A stretch of 64,000 nt of DNA from Microplitis mediator. Its lineage: Eukaryota; Arthropoda; Insecta; Hymenoptera; Braconidae. The translations under genes and the position numbers were made by a program. The DNA lies in NCBI RefSeq assembly GCF_029852145.1, contig NC_079976.1, positions 12,571,104-12,635,103 on the forward strand, read 5' to 3'. Position 1 is the first letter of the stretch. Every line of letters begins with the position of its first letter. Below are positions 55,057-64,000 of this stretch, in pieces. The notes beneath the pieces were generated by a model, which saw only the letters and a program-made list of their open reading frames with translations, made no database searches and had not been told where the DNA came from.

Positions 55057-57530
55057 GCAGGGATGGACTTTAGGGTCATGTTACGTCCAGAATGACGAAC
55101 ACAAGTTATTCAGTCCCTTAATTTTAAGTCAAAGCCATTAATCTCATCAGTAAAGGGACACTAGTGAATTTTTATAGTATCATTGGTTAATCCGTATTTT
55201 ATTTATTAGTTGAGTTATTAAAGGTAGAAGTTACGCGCTTACGTATGTATTAGTGAGAGACAACGGGGAAGCGAAATAGCTAGATTCCTTGGTTGGCCTC
55301 TGATGGTTAGTTAGTTAGTATATGAATTTGTATCTAATCTCGAATTATATTTTTCTTCACCTACTGATCGATTATAATTCACTCCTATTGTTATAGGTAG
55401 GTGGCTATGGATTTAATTGCTCTCTGTAGGATGTTAAGAATTTATTTTTATGATTATATGCTCCGCCACGATATGTGTTGGTTGTCCATTGTTATGTAGT
55501 TAATTAATTGTTATATTATTTATTTCTTTGTCCATACGTTGGGATTTTGCGTCTCAAATTGTATATTATTAGTAAGTTTCTTGTGGGTATGATGTAATAA
55601 TTACTATCCCGTTCATAGCGTTATTGCACGACTCTTAATGCGAAGCATACGTGCTTTACGATCGAAAAATTCAGTTTGCCTCTTTTTCGCTATTGTTTTT
55701 ACTGTTTTACTCTTATTAGTCCACGGAGCTTAACCAAGTTACACATCATCGAATAGAAAATTTAATAAGGATAAATTTTATCACTTACGAAGACCAATTT
55801 GATGTATTAAATAACTAAAAAAACAACAAAATGTAAAACAAAATTTTTCCGTCAAGCAGTAGAAAAGTGTCCGTGATCCGTGAACAAAAAAACTCGAGAA
55901 AAAAGCCATTATTTGGATCACTTTTTTTTTTTTAAAGATCATTTTAAGGCCAAAGAAGAAGTGTATCATAAATGGCCATCAAATTCGGCCTCGTTTAATT
56001 ATAATTAATAGAAAGAACTTAACTAATTTTGTATATCTACATATGTTTTTTACATATATACTTTCGTCACACCAGCCGCGCGAAAAAATACATCTGACTA
56101 TCTTTTGGCGCGAAATTTAAATTTTTAGTGTGATAGAAAGAAAAAAAAATTGTCCTTGAACCTTTATCGTACATTTTTCTTAATTTTTTTTTTTTTTCAA
56201 ATGAACATTAAGAGTCGTGCACTTTTGGATTTACCAAACTTTTTATGATTTTGCTTACTGTCACTGGTGTGAATCGTAGGTTTTATTACCTTGTTTTTGT
56301 TAATATTTATTAATTTGTTTTATAGTCATAAAATTTTTAATGAATTTCAATGTTGGTTAGACTAGTTGATATTAAAAAGGGAATACGGAGAGATCGAGTA
56401 AATTGATTATTTAAATGTAAAATCAACGATGCATGGATGTAAAGGTTATAGGGGCGATGACACTTGACATCATAAAAATGGAAGAACATCTCACGACATT
56501 ATTGAAAAGGGGCACTATTTATATTGTAAGTATAGGCGAACTTATCATAACCTTATTGATGGCTCGATTTCTTAGCTGGTTAATTATTTCTTTATAGGTA
56601 ATAAAAAAGGAGCTTTATAGTGTTTTTTCTCTACATCAACAATTTCTGACCACTCATCTGACTTTGGATATTTTAGGTTTTAATTTATAATTTTTCTTTC
56701 TTTATTTAATTTTACGTCTGCTAAGTCCAGGTCGGATGCTGAATTTTGTATTTTTTCCTTATATTACATTCAATTATATTTTATTATAAAAATTTAGTAG
56801 GGGACGAAATTTTACTTTTAATCAAATTCATACTGATGAAACATAACGTAGTTTTAAAAGAATGCTTTTAAAATATTATATCCTACCCTGGCGGATCCGT
56901 TTCCACCGTGGGCTCCAGTGTTAACTTAGTGAAATCCGAATTACACTGAAAATACACCGGCATTTCACGTGTATCACACGGTGGGTTTGTGAAAATTTCA
57001 CTTTTAGTTTACCCTTGATTCACACTAATCTACTGACACTCATTTTACATTCTATTACCATTGAGTTTCTACTGTGTATTCTAGTGGTTCAAGCGCCACC
57101 GTACAAACTCGCTAAAAAATCGACGTATCAACGGAGTTTCGACGGTGTTTTTCGTTAAAAAGCGGTGTTTTGTCTGCCATGATGACAAGAGGTTTCTACT
57201 GTGTTTCTTCGGAGTTTTTACGACGTTTTGTCTGCATTTTCAAGCGTATTTTTAAAATTTAAAAATTTTGGTGTAATTAGTATGTAAAATAGTTATTTTC
57301 ACGTTAAAGGAGTTCGTGCACTAAAATAAAACCGTTTACCATAGTGTAATTTAAGCGTAAAATTGAAATTCCCACTAAAACCGCCGCCGTGTAAAATAAG
57401 TGTAGTTTTGGTGTATTCTTTCTTTCATCGAAGCTCCGGTGGCAATAGCATGTAAAAATCGTATAATACGATGTAATTTAAGCGGCCGAGTGAAAAAAAT
57501 TATGTCAATTTTTAAATAATTGTGTATAAT
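55057..57530. other. spacer, mostly unassigned
   Basis: No gene seen. Inside, 55625-56219 is bounded by GCACGACTCTTAATG and its inverse, a possible ~595-bp miniature element. About 56880-57430 is less AT-rich, with repeated CGGTGTTTT / TTTCTACTGTGTTTC / GTGTA words, which may be another decayed repeat. Confidence 0.4.
55625..56219. mobile_element. possible miniature element with GCACGACTCTTAATG ends
   Basis: 15-bp perfect inverted ends 595 bp apart; no coding sequence. No target duplication is readable beyond one base. Confidence 0.45.
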
Positions 57531-57534
57531 TCTA

Positions 57535-58788
57535 CACTTATCCAAAAAATTAAAAGAACAAGAAAATTTTATAAATTTTTTTGTGATTTTTGGAAGGCTG
57601 CATTTTCGTGAAAAATGATCGTATCGAAAAAATTAAAAAAGCAAATTAAAGCTTGAAATCTCTAGTTTGAAGATCTTCCAGCAAAATAATTTTTTGAGCT
57701 ACGGTTTTTGCGGAATCATAAGAAATAGCTCGAGACGAAATTTTTCTAAATTTTTTGGTTTTGGTTTTTGGATCTACGGGGTCGGGAAAATTTTTTTCCG
57801 AAAAATCAATTACTGGCTCGTTTAGGAAATTTATTCAGCTACAATTTGCCTTTTTTGTTTCTTTGTACGAGAATTTGCTGCTGAGATATCAGCATAATAA
57901 AAAAAGAAAAAAAAAACTCCGAGTAAAACGTAAAAAAATTCTTGTTTTATCTCGTTTTTGGAGATTTTTTTTCTTTTTCTTTACCTTACATTTACTGAAT
58001 AACTAACGCAAAAATGAAAGAAAATCCGAAAGAAAATTAATTTTTCCATTTTGGTAATGATTACACAAATTAAGGAACAAAGCTTGTTCCTTAAATTGTT
58101 TTGTAAAACATTGAACAATCGGCCCGGACAAACAGTTCAATGAATCGATTTGAAAATTTCCAGGGCTTTTGGAGGTACATTAAGCTGTCAAATCACCTGG
58201 CAACATTCCCCTTCCCATCAATATTCTTAAAGCAGCGGTTGATTAACTAAAAAACCCTAAAAAGTCCATTTTTTGTAGGTTTTTCAAATTAATATTATGG
58301 ATGAAAAAAAAATTTTTTTATCAAATCGGAAATGAGGCTTGTGGGGTATTATTTCACGTTCTAAAGCTGCCCTTAAAATCAATGTGCGACCATTAGTGGC
58401 TGAGATATCGATAATCAAGGACAAAAGATCCTTTTTTATTATAAGGCTGATATCTCAGCAGCAAATTGTCGTACAAATAAACAAAAAAGAAGCAAATTGT
58501 AGATGAATAAAATTCCTAAACGAGCCAAACAATTTTCCCGACTCCGTAGACCCAAAAACCAAAACCAAAAAATTTAGAAAAATTTTGTCTCGAGCTATTT
58601 CTTATGATTCCGCAAAAACCGTAGTTCAAAAAATTATTTTACTGGAAGATCTTCAAACAAGAGATTTCAAGCTTCAATTTGCTTTTTTAATATTTTCGAT
58701 ACGATCATTTTTTACGAAAATACAGCCTTCCAAAAATCACTAAAAAATTTATAAAATTTTCTTGTTCCTTTAATTTTCTGGATAAGTG
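57535..58788. mobile_element. 1.25-kb hairpin of the CACTTATCC family, one arm shortened
   Basis: CACTTATCCAAAAAATT at 57535 and its inverse ending at 58788, with TA on both sides. The right arm is full length. The left arm matches to about 57895 and then jumps to loop sequence, so about 480 bp were deleted from it. The arms differ from each other more than those of 7614-9396, so this is an older copy. Confidence 0.85.
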
Positions 58789-58789
58789 T

Positions 58790-59623
58790 ATATTTTGCTT
58801 TCAATTGTTTGATTAAAAAATACAATTCATTTTCACTTTCAACGAAAAACTTTCTTCGAAAAAATATCTCTCATACTAAGAAATAAAAACACTTTAGGCA
58901 ATTGAAATTATTTCAATTTAAGCATAAAAATATGTTGATTTGAAAAAAAAAAACATTTTGACATAAGATAAAATTATCAAGATAATTATTTACTTGGTGC
59001 AAGATTATCAGATAATTGTAAAATGTATTTGTAATCAATACTAAAAGTTGTAATTATTTTATAATATACTAATTAGGGTGTGCCGGAAAACAACTTTTTT
59101 TTTCAGGGTACCAAGAAAGAATAAAAATTTTGTCAGAAGATCGGCTCTTAAATTCAAGTTTTAGAGGTAGTCCATCGCATTTTTCGATCTCTGATTTAAA
59201 TAACATAGGAAAAATATTTTTTCACAGTTTATAATTTTATCACTCACCAGGGAATTACTGTATCGGAAAAATCAATTAATACTTGTGTTGAAAATTGAAC
59301 GTTCTACGATAAAAGTTATAACGGTGGGCCCCGGCTACTCCGTGTCTAGCAGCCACGAACCACAGTTAATCAATATTTCCCGAATTTGTTTTTATTTAAT
59401 TATTAATTAATTTAATTTTAAATCTAAGTCGATTGTTGTTATCGCAAACTTCGGGAAACTAGTGTATCTCAGAGGTGAGTCGGCTCGTCTTGAGCCGGAC
59501 ACGCGGCTGAAAATAAACTTAAAGTAAGGGACTCTGGTGATAATTGATATTGAATACTTGATGTAATTTTAATTAGCGTATTTTATTTAACCAAATCCCT
59601 TTATGTACAAATTTTCCCCTTAA

Positions 59624-59685
<62 letters not shown>

Positions 59686-60440
59686 AATTATTACGAATAA
59701 CCTTTTAGAAAATTTATCGGCTCAAAACGCGCGGGAATAAATATAGGAGCGAGTGAAATTAATTGGCGGTAAATTTATCACGTTGAAGAGAGAAAATCGA
59801 TATACGTATAATATTATAAAATATATGTAAGTGGCGACCAAATATCAAAACTTACAGCCGGTACTGGTCGTCGATTCATCCTCCTAGTGTCCACAGGTAA
59901 TTGTTCTTGAAGTTGGTGGAAAGCTTGGTTGACCCTTCAGGTGACGAAAAACAGTTTTGCACAACCACAAACACTGAGGTAACTTATTTGTTATGTTATT
60001 AGTTTAATTACTCACTATTTTAATGAATGGATTTGCGCGTAAAATTATTTAAGGATTTTAGTAGAGCGTAACGAAAAGAAAAGTGACTGATCAATTGAAA
60101 CTCTCGTGCTCAAGTCCGTCTTTTGATTGATTGTCTCGGGTCAGCACCTCGTGTTGATCCCTCCCAATTATGCGCAGTGACCGATTTTCGGTCACCTGCT
60201 GCGCTAAGACTACCGCCAAGACTCAGCTGAACTCGCAAACGAGAAAATTATACGGGAGAGAGAGAGAACAAATAGAAGCGAGAGAGCCGCACTCTCACGT
60301 CTTAAAATCGCTGCTGCACGGTTACAAAGTCTCTTATAATATGAACCTGAAGGTCCCAACGTTGGATGGCAACAAATTTTCAAATTCCTTAAAAGCGGAA
60401 AAAAATATTCCTGACATTAAATAAAGGTGCCAGATGTTGT
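58790..60440. other. spacer, no gene supported
   Basis: AT-rich to about 59070. 59300-59520 is GC-richer (GGTGGGCCCCGGCTACTCCG, AGGTGAGTCGG). There is a (TA)n run at 59627-59684. An 84-codon open frame at 60170-60424 has no recognisable features. Some of this could be LTR or leader sequence of elements not identified. Confidence 0.35.
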
Positions 60441-60449
60441 AAAAATTAA

Positions 60450-60770
60450 AAAAAAAAATCATCGTCACCCTCCGTGCACCAGAACTTAGTCAATCCATCC
60501 TCACAAGTCAATTTTGAAATTCTAAATTCCGATAACACTACTCCTCAGATTTTGTTCACCGCCAAATAATTATGAAGGGTCTATTACACTCATATGAACT
60601 CAGAAAAAAAACATCGTCACCCTCAGTGCTCCGGAACTTAGTCAATCCACCCTCACAAGTCAATTTTGAAATTTTAAATTCCGATAACACTACTCGTAAA
60701 ATTATGTTCAAGACTGACCTGTGAGGGTGGATTGACTAAGTTCCGGAGCACGGAGGGTGACGATAGTTAC
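60450..60770. repeat. three copies of one ~100-bp block, two direct and one inverted
   Basis: ATCGTCACCCTC(C/A)GTGC, GAACTTAGTCAATCCA(C/T)CC and TCACAAGTCAATTTTGAAAT occur at about 60460-60560 and 60610-60710, and inverted (GGTGGATTGACTAAGTTCC, GGAGGGTGACGAT) at 60715-60765. The last two form a hairpin. It lies just upstream of the presumed LTR of the Bel-Pao element. Confidence 0.7.
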
Positions 60771-60794
60771 CGCCAAGTCGCCATCTTGGCCACG

Positions 60795-61025
60795 TGTTAA
60801 TCGCGAGTTTAAGTCTCATCAAATAAACATTACTGATATTAAATAATTGCAAGTCTCATCCTAAATAATTAGCATAAACTGTATATATTGTAAATAAAAT
60901 ATTTATAGTGTTTATTAATTGCAAATTCAGTGTTAAATAAATTTATTCACTACCCACCAATTCACACACACCAGATCCTCTCATCCTCTCATTATATAAT
61001 TAATTAGATATTAATTATTTAAACA
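60795..61025 (+). mobile_element. putative 5' LTR (end) of the young Bel-Pao element
   Basis: A TG...CA segment, TGTTAATCGCGAG to TATTTAAACA, holds polyadenylation-like AATAAA words and is directly followed by the leader. The right end is supported by the adjoining TGGTCCTTCGAGCCGG box. The left end is a guess, because the 3' LTR is outside the window. It already shows the AGTCTCATC motif typical of this element. Confidence 0.4.
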
Positions 61026-61030
61026 TTTTT

Positions 61031-61050
61031 TGGTCCTTCGAGCCGGATCG
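61031..61050 (+). promoter_or_regulatory. Bel-Pao leader box TGGTCCTTCGAGCCGG
   Basis: The TGGTCCTTCGAGCCGGATCG box lies just after the LTR. I recall the same kind of box after the LTR in insect Bel elements, where it includes the tRNA primer site; the assignment is from memory. Confidence 0.5.
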
Positions 61051-61412
61051 TGTGAATTGGTTGAATAAATTTATTTAAATTAAACTTTTTCAGTGACGCT
61101 AAGTAACTTCAGTGCAGTTTCGTATTTTTCACTTCAGCACAGGTGCATTGCGGAGTACCCAGGTCGTGGTACTGCACTTGTGGAAATTAATTAAGGGACA
61201 CCACTGTGCGAATTAATTAGTGTGAAGTGTCAAGTGTACTTTTAGACTCTCATCGATTAACGCATCATCAGAGCATCTCATCTGCGACTGTTCTCAGCGT
61301 CTCATCATCAAGCAGAAAGTTACTGTCAGTTTGTTCTTTGTCTCATTACTATTCTCAGGCTCAATTGAGCATTTCATTTTTCTTGTGTGTCTCATTCAGC
61401 TCTTTTACAGAT

Positions 61413-62237
61413 ATGGCTACTGTGGCTAACAAAATTGTGCTTCAGATGCACCGGATCTCAGTTTTCACCGCCGTTGCGGCATCTGCTGAAGCCGGCATAG
61501 TCGACACGCTCTCATTACGTGCAGCCAACTCGAAGTTGGAGCTTCTCACCCAACACTGGAGCAAATTTGCTGAAGACCACGAGAAATTACTATCATCTAA
61601 GACCGACGTGACGGTCGAACACAAATATTTCACTGACGGTTCGTTTGAGAAGGCTCTCAAACTATTCCAAGGAGCTCAAGATGCTCTGCTCCATTGCATC
61701 CATGAGGTGGAATCAGCATTACCGTCTCAAGGTAGTGTCCTGGCCGACTCAAGTCTCATCGTGCCAGCTGGAAGTAGGCTTAATGTCCCTACTATCCCTG
61801 TGCCCAAGTTCTCCGGCAAATATCAAGAGTGGAAACACTTCCACGACATGTTTGTCTCGATCATCGGGGAAAATGCATCTCTCACATCAGTTGAGAAGAT
61901 GTACGATTTCAAGTCGGCATTGGAGGGTGATGCCGCCCGTCTCATCGCAAACATCAGAGTCACTGGGGACTCGTTTGCATCTGCTTGGGACGCTGTTGTC
62001 CAACAATACGACATCAAGCGTCTTCTCATCTCGGCGCAGCTTGATAAGCTGTTCAGCATCCGACCAGATGACAGCGACTCTGCCAAACCGCTCAAGGCAA
62101 TCATCAACACTGCCAACGAGGCAGTGCAAGCTTTCAAGGCTCTGGGATCGCCCACCGAGCACTGGGACCAGATCCTGGTCCATCTCATCGTACAAAAGCT
62201 TGATATCTCATTACGTAGGCTTGGGAAGTCCATTTAG
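61413..62237 (+). CDS. Bel-Pao gag, first part (DUF1759), ends at a frameshift
   Basis: The ATG at 61413 ('MATVANKIVLQMHRISVFTA') is preferred. The frame is open upstream to 61227, but only with a GTG start and low-complexity Ser/His residues. The protein has an N-terminal helical region with 'VEHKYFTDGSFEKALKLF', then the DUF1759 core: 'NVPTIPVPKFSGKYQEWKHF', 'MYDFKSALEGDAARLI' and 'LGSPTEHWDQILVHLIVQKL'. Gag packages the RNA and forms the particle. At about 62215 a one-base loss moves the frame, giving a premature TAG at 62235-62237; the next frame continues the protein. It is near-intact and much younger than the copy at 3.4 kb. Confidence 0.88.
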   Translation: MATVANKIVLQMHRISVFTAVAASAEAGIVDTLSLRAANSKLELLTQHWSKFAEDHEKLLSSKTDVTVEHKYFTDGSFEKALKLFQGAQDALLHCIHEVESALPSQGSVLADSSLIVPAGSRLNVPTIPVPKFSGKYQEWKHFHDMFVSIIGENASLTSVEKMYDFKSALEGDAARLIANIRVTGDSFASAWDAVVQQYDIKRLLISAQLDKLFSIRPDDSDSAKPLKAIINTANEAVQAFKALGSPTEHWDQILVHLIVQKLDISLRRLGKSI

Positions 62238-62896
62238 GCACTTCGACGGAATTTCCAAGCTACGAGGACCTGTGTACATTCCTCATCGGTCGCGCCAGAG
62301 CTCTCGAAGCCATGGAGTGTGGTGTTTCACCACGCAAGCCAGCTAATGATTCACGCAGCCACCTAAGAACCAAATCTCGTATCTCATCTGCTCACGTACA
62401 CGTGGCAACAGCGCCTCAGTCTCAGCAATCTCAGCCAGGGCAGTCTCAGTCTCATCAAACGCAAACGCAGTCTCATCCACCAACACGAAACCAGCAATCT
62501 CACCCGCCAAGATCTCAGTCAAACACGTCTCAGTCTCATCCAGCAATGCCGAAACACACGCTCTCATTCAAATCAGACTACTGTCATTGCTGTGAGGGCA
62601 ATCACTTCATTGTCGGATGCCCGAGATTCCAGGCAATGTCCCCTAATGAACGGTTCCAGCTAGCAGCGCATTCTCACCTCTGTCGAAACTGTCTTGGCGA
62701 CCACGGTTTCGAAAATTGTCAATCAAAGGGCCGTCGTCGCTGCAAGGAGTGCGACGAACCTCACCACTCAATGCTGCACTATTCTCGTCTCATGAGGCTT
62801 ACCAAGAAGCCATCTGCAGCAGCTGCTGAAACGCAGCAAGTCTCATCACCACCTGCCTCTCATCCCGAAGCTCAGCAGCAAACATCTCAGCAATAA
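62238..62896 (+). CDS. Bel-Pao gag, second part with zinc knuckles, ends at TAA
   Basis: In the shifted frame gag continues without interruption ('EFPSYEDLCTFLIGRARALE'), then a Gln/Ser/His-rich linker of QSH repeats encoded by CAGTCTCAT. Next come 'CHCCEGNHFIVGCPRF' (about 62584-62632), 'HLCRNCLGDHGFENCQ' and 'CKECDEPHHSML' (to about 62775): three cysteine-histidine knuckles as in other Bel-Pao gags. A TAA at 62894-62896 separates it from protease in the same frame. It might be a mutation or a readthrough site; Bel-Pao elements usually have a single continuous frame, so mutation is more likely. Confidence 0.85.
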
Positions 62897-64000
62897 CAAT
62901 TTTGCACTTCTCAAGCAGCAGCTTTCATCTCATCTGCCATCAGCCGTGCTCCAGATCACAAGCATGTGACATCTCGACCGACAGTGCTGTTGGCAACCGC
63001 ACAAGCTCTCATCTCTCATCAATCAAGCTCGTCTCATCGTATCAGAGTTCTGATTGATCCTGGATCAGAACTTACTCTGATTTCTCAAGCCGCTGTTCGC
63101 ACTTGCAGTCTCATCTCTCAGCCATGCAATATACCTTTGCAAGGAGTTGGCAATATCTCATCAGGGAAAACCTTAGGCATGGTCTCATTCAAACTGCAGT
63201 CTACCATCTCATCAGAATACGCATACCTCAACGCACACATTCTCAAGAACATCACAGCGCAGATTCCATCAGTCTCAATCTCACCCACTCTTTGGTCTCA
63301 TATTCAAGATTTAGAACTCGCCGACCCAGAATTCGACAAGTCTGGCAAAATTGACATTCTCATCGGAGAAGATTTCTACGGTCAAATTATACGACCAGGT
63401 CTCAAAGCAGGAAGTTCATCAGAACCGATCGCTATGCAAACCATGCTCGGCTGGACAATTCTCGGCCCAGTTCATGAACAATCTCATCATTCACCTAGAC
63501 TGTCTCATCATATCATCTCAAATGCTCAACTACACGACTCTCTCACCAAGTTCTGGGAACTTGAAGAAGTTCCAGAGTCCTGCAACGAAACTCTCACCGT
63601 CGAGGAAGCCAAGTGTGAAGCTCACTTCCTATCAACTCATTCTCGAGACGCACTAGGACGATACATCGTCCGTCTACCATTCAAATCATCATATCAGAAG
63701 CTAGGTGAATCTCGTCATATTGCGCAGCGCTGTCTCAACCGTCTTATGAAGCGTCTGTCTCAAGACCCGGAACTTCAAGGTCAATATACTGCCATTCTCA
63801 ACGAGTATGAAGTACTCGGACACATGACTCGAGTCTCATCAACATCACCTGAACCATCTCATGTATATTATTTACCTCATCATTGCGTTGTTCGCGAAGA
63901 CAGCGAAACTTCCAAGTTGAGGGTCGTGTTCAATGGTTCTAGTAAAACATCATCTGCCAGTTCTCTCAATGATCATCTACATATCGGACCAAGCCTGCAA
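62897..64000 (+). CDS. Bel-Pao pol: protease and start of reverse transcriptase (runs off window)
   Basis: Same frame as the preceding part, no stop to the window edge. 'RVLIDPGSELTLIS' (about 63046-63087) is the aspartic protease region; the usual D-(T/S)-G reads D-P-G here. 'LELADPEFDKSGKIDILIGE' (63314-63370) and 'AMQTMLGWTILGPVH' (about 63430-63475) follow as in all Bel-Pao. 'LTKFWELEEVPE' and 'GRYIVRLPF' (63658-63685) lead into the RT, whose first conserved part 'SKLRVVFNGSSKTSSASSLN' (about 63913-63972) is at the edge. RT, RNase H, integrase and 3' LTR would lie to the right. The product processes the polyprotein and copies RNA to DNA in the particle. Confidence 0.9.

Noticed and set aside
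55086..55100. TGTTACGTCC as another LTR start
   Set aside because: No matching GGACGTAACA end was found downstream within the window.
60170..60424. 84-codon open frame as a gene
   Set aside because: No recognisable motif, no splice or promoter evidence, and it is in a region of mixed repeats.
61227..61412. GTG-initiated N-terminal extension of gag
   Set aside because: A standard ATG lies at 61413, the extension is Ser/His low-complexity produced by the TCTCATC motif, and GTG starts are not expected in an insect element.

Overview
This window looks like repeat-dominated nuclear DNA from an arthropod, most likely an insect. It is very AT-rich, has long (TA)n tracts, one 100-base assembly gap (16104-16203), a spliceosomal-type intron inside a transposase, and animal transposon classes: Bel-Pao LTR elements, site-independent R2-group and jockey-group non-LTR elements, an EnSpm/CACTA transposase, Tc1-like and piggyBac-like short elements. 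I could not fix the species; a hymenopteran parasitoid is only a guess. I found no convincing intact host gene.

Layout. 1-3.4 kb: mini-palindrome array, TA tract and a tandem duplication. 3.4-11.9 kb: a dead Bel-Pao element (gag, zinc knuckles, protease) cut open twice, first by a foldback element (about 4.1-5.7 kb), then by a 4,986-bp element with ~108-bp terminal inverted repeats and a TA target duplication (6277-11262), which itself holds a 1.78-kb hairpin (7614-9396). 12.0-13.1 kb: solo LTR. 14.3-16.1 kb: a TATGAGA-type satellite element. 16.2-23.7 kb: three copies (one open, two dead) of one R2-group retrotransposon. 23.7-29.4 kb: a dead jockey-group element on the minus strand, interrupted by a solo LTR and a 1.75-kb hairpin. 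29.6-33.7 kb: three more hairpins and an unrecognised broken reading frame. 33.8-39.7 kb: a piggyBac-like short element, a lone first exon, and a broken EnSpm/CACTA transposase with a solo LTR in it. 41.1-45.5 kb: a 4.4-kb inverted duplication whose arms both carry the C-terminus of one transposase, one arm interrupted by a satellite-bearing insertion with a 5S-rRNA-like segment. 45.5-46.5 kb: LTR fragment with a 51-bp minisatellite. 47-55 kb: five copies of a family with CTTCCCGC ends, a half hairpin and another solo LTR. 57.5-58.8 kb: another hairpin. 60.8-64.0 kb: a much younger Bel-Pao element with LTR, primer-site region, gag, zinc knuckles, protease and the start of reverse transcriptase, running off the window end.

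The most unusual things are (1) the density of long, almost perfect hairpins, from several unrelated families, covering roughly a fifth to a quarter of the window; (2) the approximately forty CTCAT (mostly TCTCATC) motifs packed into 2.8 kb of the young Bel-Pao element; (3) the doubled transposase C-terminus with its nested satellite element; and (4) insertions with clean target duplications that let their order be read. Boundaries were read by eye; copy identities and family names need alignment to confirm.
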